DNA of 5,151 nt from Schlesneria sp. (GTDB lineage Bacteria > Planctomycetota > Planctomycetia > Planctomycetales > Planctomycetaceae). Each line of letters begins with the position of its first letter. Positions within the stretch are counted from its first letter, which is position 1. The translations under genes were made by a program, and so were the position numbers. The notes beneath the pieces are model-generated. The model did not search any database, was not told the origin of the DNA, and saw nothing but the letters and a program-made list of their open reading frames with translations. Below are positions 1 through 5,151 of this stretch, piece after piece. The stretch spans positions 1 through 5,151 of the forward strand of contig JANXOO010000424.1 in assembly GCA_025353525.1 (NCBI GenBank). Reading direction: 5' to 3'.

Positions 1-24
1 CAGCAACTTGCGACAATTGTTCAT
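1..24 (-). CDS. Probable start of the next operon gene (8 codons, rest outside window)
   Basis: An ATG at 22-24 is preceded by AAGGA at 32-36 with a 7-base spacer, a good Shine-Dalgarno, and lies 36 bases after the aldolase stop on the same strand. The visible residues are MNNCRKLL, with no stop before the window edge. This is too short to name a function. In PV-type microcompartment operons further metabolic genes follow the aldolase, so a gene here is expected, but the start rests only on the ribosome site and position. Confidence 0.5.
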
Positions 25-60
25 GCGCCGATCCTTGGCCCTGGGCCGAATTGAGGCTGG

Positions 61-966
61 TTATTTCCCCATGGCGGCCAGAACCTGTTCCGTAATCAGT
101 TTTACCAAGGCTTCTGTATCGATATCAGCAGTGGCAGCTGATTTCGTCGGGGTTGCCGTTTCGGTTTTTTGCCGTTCAAGATAGCCGGCGTAACGCGGCG
201 CAGGTTCGAACGCGATCTGTTCCAGCTTGTTCTCTTTGTATCCGTCGCGGAACGCACTGTTGCCGCACAGGTCGCAGTCTTCGACATGGAACCGCGGATC
301 GTCGAAGCCAAGTTTCTTCTTCAGATCGAGCAATTCAACAGACTCGCGTTCGTTGAGATACGTCACCTTGCCGAGCTGTTTTGACAACAGCAGAATTCGG
401 CAATAGGCGTCCAGAATTTCGGTTTTCCAGTAGGCTTCTTCGATCGTCTTGCCGAACGTCACCGTGCCGTGGTTAGTGAGGATGATTGTATTCGTCCCGT
501 TGGCAAGGAAAGGGACGACCGTATTCGCAAAGGCGTGGCCTCCCGGAGTTTCGTACGGTGCGATTGGAACTTCACCCATGAAGACTTCGATCTCGGGCAG
601 AATGCACTGCGGAATCGGTTCGCGCGCGACCGCGAATGCTGTGGCATGCGGTGGGTGGCAGTGAACGACGGCTTTAACATCAGGGCGGTGCTTCATGATC
701 GCCAGATGCAACAGGACTTCGCTGGTCCGTTTGCGTTTTCCGGCAATCTGAACCCCTTCCATGTCGACGGCACAAATGTCGTCAGGAGTCATAAACCCCT
801 TGCAAATCATTGTCGGCGAACAGAGAACTTCGTTTTCACCAACGCGAATCGAAATATTTCCATCGTTCGCAGCCGCAAAGCCCTTGTTATAGACCCGACG
901 TCCGATCTCGCAGATTTCTTCTTTAAGCTTCCGGTCATTGATCCCGCTGTTCCACTGACTGGCCAT
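61..966 (-). CDS. fucA: Class II aldolase, fuculose/rhamnulose-1-phosphate type, with C-terminal encapsulation peptide
   Basis: A 301-residue zinc-dependent class II aldolase/adducin-family protein. In this operon type it cleaves L-fuculose-1-phosphate or L-rhamnulose-1-phosphate to DHAP and L-lactaldehyde. Residues 14-205 are the aldolase domain: FAAANDGNISIR (30-41) at the phosphate-binding site, Glu83 in TSEVLLH, and the metal ligands His102 and His104 in VVHCHPPHA and His166 in LTNHGTVTFGK. E. coli FucA ends near residue 215, but here about 60 more residues follow, including a CDLC pair (231-234) and FEPAPRYAGYLERQ. A Thr/Ala-rich linker (268-282) leads to a C-terminal amphipathic helix, TEALVKLITEQVLAAMGK, which is an encapsulation peptide. 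AAGGA at 977-981, 10 bases before the ATG, supports the start. The family and metal site are clear; which of the two sugar phosphates is preferred is not visible. Confidence 0.93.
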   Translation of the reverse strand: MASQWNSGINDRKLKEEICEIGRRVYNKGFAAANDGNISIRVGENEVLCSPTMICKGFMTPDDICAVDMEGVQIAGKRKRTSEVLLHLAIMKHRPDVKAVVHCHPPHATAFAVAREPIPQCILPEIEVFMGEVPIAPYETPGGHAFANTVVPFLANGTNTIILTNHGTVTFGKTIEEAYWKTEILDAYCRILLLSKQLGKVTYLNERESVELLDLKKKLGFDDPRFHVEDCDLCGNSAFRDGYKENKLEQIAFEPAPRYAGYLERQKTETATPTKSAATADIDTEALVKLITEQVLAAMGK

Positions 967-1014
967 TTTGGACGTGTCCTTTTCTCGGCTCGCCTGATTC
1001 GTATTAAAAAACGC

Positions 1015-1296
1015 TTATTCCACTTCGATCGTATCCAGGATGCAGGCATTGTAGGCGTCGAGCGGTTTATAGTTGGGTGCAAACGGATTGGCCGCTTCGC
1101 CCCCTTCACTGAAACCGATCTTCGAACCTGGAGCCGCACCGAGTTCGTCATACACGATGACAGCCTCGTCGCGTCCCTCCCGATCCCCTTTCAGTCCGGC
1201 AACATTCAACGGCACAACGACCAGCCAGGTACCACCCGATACTGTCGGGTCGCACCTGGATAAAGTCACCTTGCCGATCACTTCGCCGACTCGCAT
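1015..1296 (-). CDS. Microcompartment vertex shell protein, EutN/CcmL family (BMC-P), copy 3
   Basis: A 93-residue BMC-P protein. The N-terminus MRVGEVIGKVTLS and the strand WLVVVPLNV (24-32) are typical, as is the closing strand ACILDTIEV (84-92). It differs from copies 1 and 2 in the second half: in place of the GAGxGE and GSSAR turns it has LGAAPGSKIGFSEGGEAANP (52-71) and a longer loop FAPNYKPLDAYN. A strong AGGTGA Shine-Dalgarno (1303-1308) stands 6 bases before the ATG, the best ribosome site of the window, so this gene may be well translated although it comes late in the operon. It lies 65 bases after the RpiB-like gene and 48 bases before the aldolase. It should cap shell vertices, alone or mixed with its paralogues. 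Confidence 0.95.
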   Translation of the reverse strand: MRVGEVIGKVTLSRCDPTVSGGTWLVVVPLNVAGLKGDREGRDEAVIVYDELGAAPGSKIGFSEGGEAANPFAPNYKPLDAYNACILDTIEVE

Positions 1297-1327
1297 CTCT
1301 CGTCACCTATTTCTTACGAAATTTGTG

Positions 1328-1384
1328 CCCGGCACCAGCAATGCTGTGGACCGCATGCGGTTCACAGCCCGGCCGGTGCCCGGG
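1328..1384. repeat. Nested palindromic element at the 3' end of the RpiB-like gene
   Basis: The inner hairpin at 1344-1367 reads CTGTG-G-ACCGC-AT-GCGGT-T-CACAG, a near-perfect 24-base palindrome with one G-T pair. After a symmetric 7-by-7 unpaired loop, the outer arms CCCGGCACC (1328-1336) and GGTGCCCGGG (1375-1384) pair with one bulged C. The 8-mer GTGCCCGG also occurs as a direct repeat at 1325-1332 and 1376-1383. The stop codon and final residues of the RpiB-like gene lie inside. No T-run follows on the transcribed strand, so a Rho-independent terminator is unlikely; a REP-like dispersed element or an RNA processing or stability hairpin fits better. Confidence 0.7.
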
Positions 1385-2189
1385 GCCTTGATCCCGCACA
1401 ATCCCGTAACAGATTTCTGAGTTCGATAAACGTACGCCCGACCGGACTGATGCAAACGACGTTGGCACTCAACGTCCGCATCACGTGTTCCCACTGTTTA
1501 CTGTTCTGCATGACGGCCGCTCGAACCCGATCGTGACGGTTGGCCTTGCACGCGATCAACTCGGCCTGTTCGGTGAAGATGACCACTCCATCACACTCGG
1601 CCGTACTGATCAGATTTGTTGCCAGGACAGCTGCTTCCAGCGGCTGACCGACAAGTTCAATCTTCCAGCCGTCGGCCAACCGGCGAATTCCATCTTGCAA
1701 CGACCGGATGGTCGGTGTCACCGTCTGCAGGATGATTTGCCACTTGCCACGCGGCCCGTTGCCTGAACCATTCGATTTGTCCTGACGCGTCCACGACGTC
1801 CGCTTCGAATGAAGCCAGTCGCGAGCAGACGGCGTCAATATCGAATTTCGCCCGATTCGCAACGGCTGACCAGGGCGCACCGCTTGTTCGAGCACATCGG
1901 CAGTGATGATCGGAACCATCAACTCGACGAATGTCGGACTTGCAACTGCGGGTACGGGTGATGGTGCCACAGAAACGGGAGCCGTCCTAGCAGCGATCAC
2001 CGGTCGAGCGACGGGGTTCGTTGGAGGAAAACCGGCAGCCGCCGTTTTAGCGGACGGACTGACTTGACGTACCGGGGCGAGCTGAAGCTGGGCCAGCACA
2101 CTCGTCACAATCTCGTCAATCAATGCCTGATTCACTGTTGTTATCTTTGATATTCGGTTGTCATTGTTCAGTTCCCGGACTTCGTTCAA
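1362..2189 (-). CDS. Encapsulation-peptide protein with a degenerate RpiB/LacA/LacB-like domain, function unknown
   Basis: A 275-residue protein that appears to be microcompartment cargo. Residues 19-39 form an amphipathic helix with core EIVTSVLAQLQLAP, nearly the same as the encapsulation peptide of the dehydrogenase. Residues 40-86 are a Pro/Ala/Val-rich linker. Residues 87-133 (VPIITADVLEQAV, then ILTPSARDWL) recall the LTPSARD-type segment of EutT-like and other BMC-associated proteins. Residues 176-262 resemble the RpiB/LacA/LacB sugar-phosphate isomerase fold: DGVVIFTEQAELIACKANR, RVRAAVM and SANVVCI line up with the RpiB pattern of CGTGIG, ANK, GIRAAL and ANVLAL. The catalytic Cys and GTGIG of RpiB are replaced by FTEQAE (205-210), so isomerase activity is doubtful. 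The start is TTG at 2189, overlapping the BMC-P stop; no ATG lies in frame before the encapsulation helix. The last eight residues are encoded inside a palindromic element. The domain assignment is from pattern only. Confidence 0.85.
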   Translation of the reverse strand: MNEVRELNNDNRISKITTVNQALIDEIVTSVLAQLQLAPVRQVSPSAKTAAAGFPPTNPVARPVIAARTAPVSVAPSPVPAVASPTFVELMVPIITADVLEQAVRPGQPLRIGRNSILTPSARDWLHSKRTSWTRQDKSNGSGNGPRGKWQIILQTVTPTIRSLQDGIRRLADGWKIELVGQPLEAAVLATNLISTAECDGVVIFTEQAELIACKANRHDRVRAAVMQNSKQWEHVMRTLSANVVCISPVGRTFIELRNLLRDCAGSRPRAPAGL

Positions 2190-2440
2190 TCAACGATTCC
2201 CAAAACGTGCCATCGGGCGGGCGTATTGTCAGAGCCAACCATTTCTCGTGCCGTCTTCCCGTCCGACGAAATGATGACCGTATCGCCCTTGCCGCCTCCC
2301 TGATTGTCGATCACTAACTGCGGAGCCCCGTCGGCTCCTCCCTTTGGATCGAGCGGTTGAACCAGCAGCATTCTCCAACCGGTTAAAGTCGGGTGCTTCA
2401 CCGTCGATGTCGCCCGGCCGATGACTTTCGCCAATTGCAT
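2186..2440 (-). CDS. Microcompartment vertex shell protein, EutN/CcmL family (BMC-P), copy 2
   Basis: An 84-residue BMC-P protein of canonical minimal length. The start MQLAKVIGRATST, the strand WRMLLVQPLD (22-31), the QLVIDNQGGGKGDTVIISSD region (41-60), the K-T-A-R turn where the family has GSSAR, and the end HVLGIVD are all typical of EutN/CcmL pentamers. It would cap shell vertices. The ATG at 2440 follows an AGGGA at 2452-2456 with an 11-base spacer. Its TGA stop (2186-2188) overlaps the TTG start of the next gene (2187-2189), so translation of the two is probably coupled. It is the plainest of the three paralogues, which differ strongly in sequence, so they are old duplicates and not a recent tandem copy. 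Confidence 0.96.
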   Translation of the reverse strand: MQLAKVIGRATSTVKHPTLTGWRMLLVQPLDPKGGADGAPQLVIDNQGGGKGDTVIISSDGKTAREMVGSDNTPARWHVLGIVD

Positions 2441-2599
2441 GATTCGCTCATTCCCTGGCCAGACGCTTCCGGCAAATCCCGTCAGTGTTGGCTCCGTCGT
2501 TCCTGTTCTTGCTGCCTGATCCGGTCGTCCGATACCTCAACCTGCTTTAACTCAATCGCACATTCGAATCGCCCCGATCCCAATGTGAGATGTCTTGAC
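2441..2599 (-). other. 159-base gap between pduP and BMC-P copy 2, with a 33-codon frame
   Basis: This is the longest spacer in the window. On the minus strand a frame is open from just behind the pduP stop to a TGA at 2482-2484. Its only near-canonical start is TTG at 2581-2583, giving 33 residues with a protein-like, charged composition (for example FECAIELKQVEVSDD and RIRQQEQERRSQH). It lies in the +1 frame relative to pduP. No good Shine-Dalgarno precedes the TTG. It could be a tiny gene, a decayed remnant, or chance. The rest of the gap holds an AGGGA site at 2452-2456, a plausible ribosome binding site for the next BMC-P gene. I see no promoter or terminator in it. Confidence 0.25.
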
Positions 2600-4018
2600 T
2601 CAAATCACTCGCAAATCGTCCACCAGCACGCATCGCCGTTGGCGTGTAAACGTCATCGGATTTGTCACTCCTTCTCCGGTCGGAGTCGCAATACTGAAAC
2701 TGAGATATCCTTCGCCGCCAAGTCCCAGTCCGGCCATCGACGGTCCGTTTTTCACGAATAGAGTCGTATCCATCTCGCGGCCCATGCGGGTCATATGCCG
2801 CACGTTTCGCGAATGGATCAGGCTGGTGTGCCGGAATCCGTGCTCGAACTCCAATGCCAACTCGACACCGTGGGCGAAATTCCGGCAGCGGACGAATGGC
2901 ACGAACGGCATCATTTGTTCTTCGGGAACGTACGGGTTTGTTGTGTCTGTTTCGCCGTACAGCAACTGCGTATTGGCAGGAACTCGAACCCCGATCAATT
3001 CGGCGAGTTTCGATGCATCGAGTCCGACAAGATCCCGATTCAGGTGGAAGTGGTCGCCCGGCTTCGTCGGAGGTGTAAACGCCAGTTTCGTTAATGCATC
3101 GATCTGAGAAGAGTTCAGCCGGAAGGCTCCATGGCGGCTCATCGTGTCCATCAATGAATCGAAGATTTCCTCGACTGCGAATACTTCTTTCTCGCCGATG
3201 CAGAGCAGGTTGTTATCGTAGGCTGCACCCTTGACGATCGATGACGCCGTATTTTCGAGGCACGCCGTTTCGTCGACGACGACTGGCGGATTACCCGGTC
3301 CTGCAACAATCGCCTTCTTGCGACTTTCCATGGCCGCTCGCGCCACCGCTGGCCCGCCGGTCACGCACAACAGTTTGACTCCCCTGTGCCCGAAGATTGC
3401 GGCGGCCGTTTCGAGTGTCGGTTTCTCGATGATCGTCACAACGTTTTCCAGACCCGTCGCTTTGTAAATTGCCCGGTTAAACCGGCGAACTCCCTCGCAG
3501 GCAATCCGTGCCCCGCCCGGGTGCGGGTTCACGATCATCGTGTTTCCGCCCGCAATCATATTGACGATGTTACCTGCAAGCGTCGGCAGCGAATGTGTCA
3601 CAGGAGTGATGGCGCCGATGACGCCGAACGGCGCGTATTCGGTAATGGTCAGTCCGTGATCGCCACTGACAGCGTCCGTTCGCATGAATTCAAGGCCGGG
3701 GACCAGCTTGATGATCTTCAGCTTTTCGATCTTGTGATCGAGTCGTCCGATTTTGGTCTCTTCAAATTCGAGGCGACCGAGTTCCTCAGCTTGCTCGTCA
3801 CAGATTTTTCTGACGCATTCGATGATGGCAGCTCGCGACGACAGAGGCGATTCACTGAGCTTTTTGAATGCGTCGTTCGCCGCCGCCACCGCTTGATCGA
3901 CCGATTGGAAAACACCCAGATCGCCGTCCCGCTGCGGAGCCGTCGATTTGGGAGCCTTACCCAATTGGGCCAGAACTTCCTGAACGACACTTCGAATGGT
4001 ATCTGCATTGGCTTGCAT
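2600..4018 (-). CDS. pduP: CoA-acylating aldehyde dehydrogenase, PduP family (microcompartment cargo)
   Basis: A 472-residue aldehyde dehydrogenase that oxidises an aldehyde to acyl-CoA with NAD+ and CoA; in this operon type the substrate is probably L-lactaldehyde, giving lactyl-CoA. Residues 1-24 form an amphipathic encapsulation peptide (core [13 protein letters not shown]), followed by a short linker up to about residue 36. The ALDH fold follows: [13 protein letters not shown] (130-142), the NPHPG segment (164-168), [11 protein letters not shown] (220-230), [10 protein letters not shown] (240-249), and the catalytic cysteine Cys273 in [12 protein letters not shown], matching the NNLPCIAEKEV type of motif in PduP. 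The end, [12 protein letters not shown], is a normal PduP-like C-terminus and the length is usual. No strong Shine-Dalgarno precedes the ATG at 4018, so that start rests on the encapsulation peptide being in frame. Family and cargo status are clear; the substrate is inferred from the aldolase downstream. Confidence 0.97.
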   Translation of the reverse strand: MQANADTIRSVVQEVLAQLGKAPKSTAPQRDGDLGVFQSVDQAVAAANDAFKKLSESPLSSRAAIIECVRKICDEQAEELGRLEFEETKIGRLDHKIEKLKIIKLVPGLEFMRTDAVSGDHGLTITEYAPFGVIGAITPVTHSLPTLAGNIVNMIAGGNTMIVNPHPGGARIACEGVRRFNRAIYKATGLENVVTIIEKPTLETAAAIFGHRGVKLLCVTGGPAVARAAMESRKKAIVAGPGNPPVVVDETACLENTASSIVKGAAYDNNLLCIGEKEVFAVEEIFDSLMDTMSRHGAFRLNSSQIDALTKLAFTPPTKPGDHFHLNRDLVGLDASKLAELIGVRVPANTQLLYGETDTTNPYVPEEQMMPFVPFVRCRNFAHGVELALEFEHGFRHTSLIHSRNVRHMTRMGREMDTTLFVKNGPSMAGLGLGGEGYLSFSIATPTGEGVTNPMTFTRQRRCVLVDDLRVI

Positions 4019-4088
4019 ATTAAGGTCTCGTCAGTTTTCAGGTAGCGATCAGTTTCAGTGAAAAGTTAATCAGCGTGTGGAAGGAACG

Positions 4089-4409
4089 TCATTCGTTTCC
4101 TCCCTTCGCATCGAAGATCGATTTGGCTCCGAGATGAACCGAGTCAACGATCCCGATGATGGCACAATCGATTGGCAGCGGTTTCGTCTGGGGTGTAAAT
4201 CGGGCACTTGAACCCTGGACAATCAATACGACTTCGCCTTCGCCCGCTCCGACCGTATCGACGCAGATAAACGTTCGACCGGTTGAGACGAGTTCTGATT
4301 TGTCTTTCTCGTTGACGCGCAGCGGTTCGACGACCAGAAGCTTCTGGCCGACCATTGCGTCAACCTTCTGCGTCGAGACAACGCTGCCTGTCACACGTGC
4401 AAGAAACAT
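4089..4409 (-). CDS. Microcompartment vertex shell protein, EutN/CcmL family (BMC-P), copy 1
   Basis: A 106-residue BMC-P protein; five subunits would form a pentamer that caps a vertex of the polyhedral shell. Family signs are the N-terminal strand MFLARVTGSVVST, the LLVVEPL strand (residues 24-30), the turn GAGEGEVVLIVQGSSAR (54-70) that is typical of EutN/CcmL proteins, and the closing strand CAIIGIVD (82-89). It then carries about 17 more residues (SVHLGAKSIFDAKGGNE), whereas copy 2 stops at GIVD. The start is supported by an AGGA Shine-Dalgarno at 4416-4419 with a 6-base spacer. It lies 84 bases after acetate kinase and 70 bases before the PduP-like gene, so it is very probably cotranscribed with both. 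Confidence 0.95.
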   Translation of the reverse strand: MFLARVTGSVVSTQKVDAMVGQKLLVVEPLRVNEKDKSELVSTGRTFICVDTVGAGEGEVVLIVQGSSARFTPQTKPLPIDCAIIGIVDSVHLGAKSIFDAKGGNE

Positions 4410-4487
4410 GGCTCGTCCTGATGTCCTGGAATGAATCTCTTCTGAAAATTCGGGGCGTTCAATGGTCTGCTTCTGAATCGAAAACCA

Positions 4488-4501
4488 CGGGGCTCACCCC
4501 G
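4488..4501 (-). repeat. Small GC-rich hairpin over the ackA stop codon
   Basis: The plus strand reads CGGGGCTCACCCCG, a 5-bp perfect stem with a 4-base loop that holds the acetate kinase stop codon. On the transcribed strand it is followed by TGGTTTTC. This is too short and too weakly T-rich for a confident intrinsic terminator, and the operon continues 85 bases later. It could be an attenuating or RNA-stabilising hairpin, or chance. Confidence 0.35.
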
Positions 4502-5151
4502 CCATCCTCACTGCTTCTTCGGTCTGCCTCGCGACGACGATTTCTTCGTTCGTCGGAACGACCCAAATCTGTACGCGACTGCTGTCGGTGGAAATTCTGC
4601 TCTCGCTGCCTCGGGGCAGCGATTCGTTCTTTTGTTTGTCGAGTTCAATTCCGGCCCATTCCATGTTCCGGCAGACCCCTCCGCGAATGATCGACGAATT
4701 CTCGCCAATCCCTGCGCTGAAGATGATCGCGTCCGCTCCGCCCAGAACGGTCAGGTATGATCCCAGATACTGGCGAATGGAAGCGATGAAAACATCCAGT
4801 GCCAATTGAGCCCGAACGTGTCCTTTGGCCGCCGCCTCTTCGATATCACGAGCGTCCTGACTGAGTCCGCTCAATCCCAGCATTCCGCCTTTGCTCGACA
4901 GTTCTTCCAGAATCTGCTCGAGCGTCTTGCCCGTCTTTCGCAAAAGAACGGGAATCGCGAACGGATCAAAATCGCCGACCCGGTTGTTGTGCATCAGACC
5001 TGTTTGGGGACTCATTCCCATACTCGTCGCTTGTGACTTTCCGCCGCGCGCCGCACACAACGAGTTACTTCCGCCCAAGTGGCAAGTAATCACCCGCAAG
5101 TCATTCCGCCCGAGCAACTGGGCCATCCGCGTATTCAGGTAACGGTGACTG
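4494..5151 (-). CDS. ackA: Acetate kinase family protein, C-terminal half (5' end outside window)
   Basis: Acetate/propionate kinase (ASKHA fold). The gene runs off the window at 5151, leaving 218 codons and the TGA stop, about half of the usual ~400 residues. The first codons read SHRYL, which fits the end of the conserved HGTSH motif. Further motifs are [10 protein letters not shown] (about 5061-5090), [14 protein letters not shown] (the position of TRSGDIDP in E. coli AckA, with the catalytic Arg kept), the nucleotide-binding AGIGEN, and VPTNEE near the end with its conserved Glu. The usual CHLGNG reads CHLGGS here, so the phosphate-loop Asn is shifted or lost. In this operon the likely reaction is acyl-phosphate (lactyl-, propionyl- or acetyl-phosphate) plus ADP to acid plus ATP, downstream of a phosphotransacylase expected upstream. 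The Met at 5126 is internal and should not be taken as the start. The family is certain; the acyl substrate is inferred from context. Confidence 0.95.
   Translation of the reverse strand, partial: SHRYLNTRMAQLLGRNDLRVITCHLGGSNSLCAARGGKSQATSMGMSPQTGLMHNNRVGDFDPFAIPVLLRKTGKTLEQILEELSSKGGMLGLSGLSQDARDIEEAAAKGHVRAQLALDVFIASIRQYLGSYLTVLGGADAIIFSAGIGENSSIIRGGVCRNMEWAGIELDKQKNESLPRGSESRISTDSSRVQIWVVPTNEEIVVARQTEEAVRMAG

Noticed and set aside
37..47. GGCCCTGGGCC palindrome upstream of the left-edge gene
   Set aside because: The loop would be only 1 to 3 bases with a 4-bp stem and no T-run; it is probably chance in GC-rich spacer sequence.
469..1263. A 264-codon open frame on the plus strand
   Set aside because: It lies antisense to the aldolase and BMC-P copy 3, spans their intergenic gap, and its translation has no recognisable domain. 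The minus-strand genes have clear family motifs.
2401..2451. Overlapping 16-codon ATG frame starting at 2451 on the minus strand
   Set aside because: The AGGGA site lies directly against this ATG, too close to serve it, and the frame ends inside the BMC-P gene with no sensible product.
2590..2612. Possible +1 programmed frameshift at the pduP stop (ATT TGA G, recalling the RF2 site CTT TGA C)
   Set aside because: Ile-tRNA on ATT would re-pair poorly on TTT, no upstream Shine-Dalgarno-like stimulator is seen, and the protein already ends with a normal PduP C-terminus.
3386..4045. A 219-codon open frame on the plus strand
   Set aside because: It is antisense to the PduP-like gene, with an Arg/Phe/Asp-rich translation typical of a shadow frame in moderately GC-rich coding DNA.
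4488..4501. Intrinsic terminator after acetate kinase
   Set aside because: The stem is only 5 bp, the T-run is short and displaced, and a same-strand BMC-P gene of the same pathway follows at once. It is kept only as a small hairpin.

Overview
The window is the middle of a bacterial microcompartment (BMC) operon, with every credible gene on the minus strand. Transcription runs from position 5151 towards 1. In that order the genes are: the 3' half of an acetate kinase, a pentameric shell protein (BMC-P), a CoA-acylating aldehyde dehydrogenase of the PduP family, a second BMC-P, a cargo-like protein with a degenerate RpiB-like domain, a third BMC-P, a class II aldolase of the fuculose/rhamnulose-1-phosphate type, and probably the first eight codons of another gene at the left edge. 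This gene content and interleaving match the Planctomycetes-Verrucomicrobia (PV-type) microcompartment described for L-fucose and L-rhamnose degradation. The moderately GC-rich, planctomycete-like sequence fits a member of Planctomycetota; the genus cannot be fixed from the sequence.

Function (established for the family, inferred here): the aldolase splits L-fuculose-1-phosphate or L-rhamnulose-1-phosphate into DHAP and L-lactaldehyde inside the shell. The PduP-like dehydrogenase turns the toxic aldehyde into lactyl-CoA. A phosphotransacylase (not in the window, expected upstream of 5151) would make lactyl-phosphate, and the acetate kinase homologue would transfer the phosphate to ADP. The three BMC-P proteins would close the vertices of the shell. 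The hexameric facet proteins (BMC-H) are not seen and should lie outside the window.

Three cargo proteins carry very similar amphipathic encapsulation peptides: at the N-terminus of the dehydrogenase, at the N-terminus of the RpiB-like protein, and at the C-terminus of the aldolase. The two N-terminal copies share the core VLAQL followed by AP a few residues later.

Layout on the minus strand: 4494-5151 acetate kinase (5' end cut off); 4089-4409 BMC-P; 2600-4018 PduP-like; 2441-2599 a 159-base gap with a dubious 33-codon frame; 2186-2440 BMC-P; 1362-2189 encapsulation peptide/RpiB-like protein, overlapping the preceding gene and using a TTG start; 1328-1384 a palindromic element that covers the end of that gene; 1015-1296 BMC-P; 61-966 aldolase; 1-24 start of the next gene. 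No tRNA, rRNA, CRISPR array, insertion sequence or convincing promoter was seen. The system as a whole is a described type. The less familiar parts are the RpiB-like cargo protein with its lost catalytic motif, the aldolase extension, the palindromic element and the small frame in the 2441-2599 gap.
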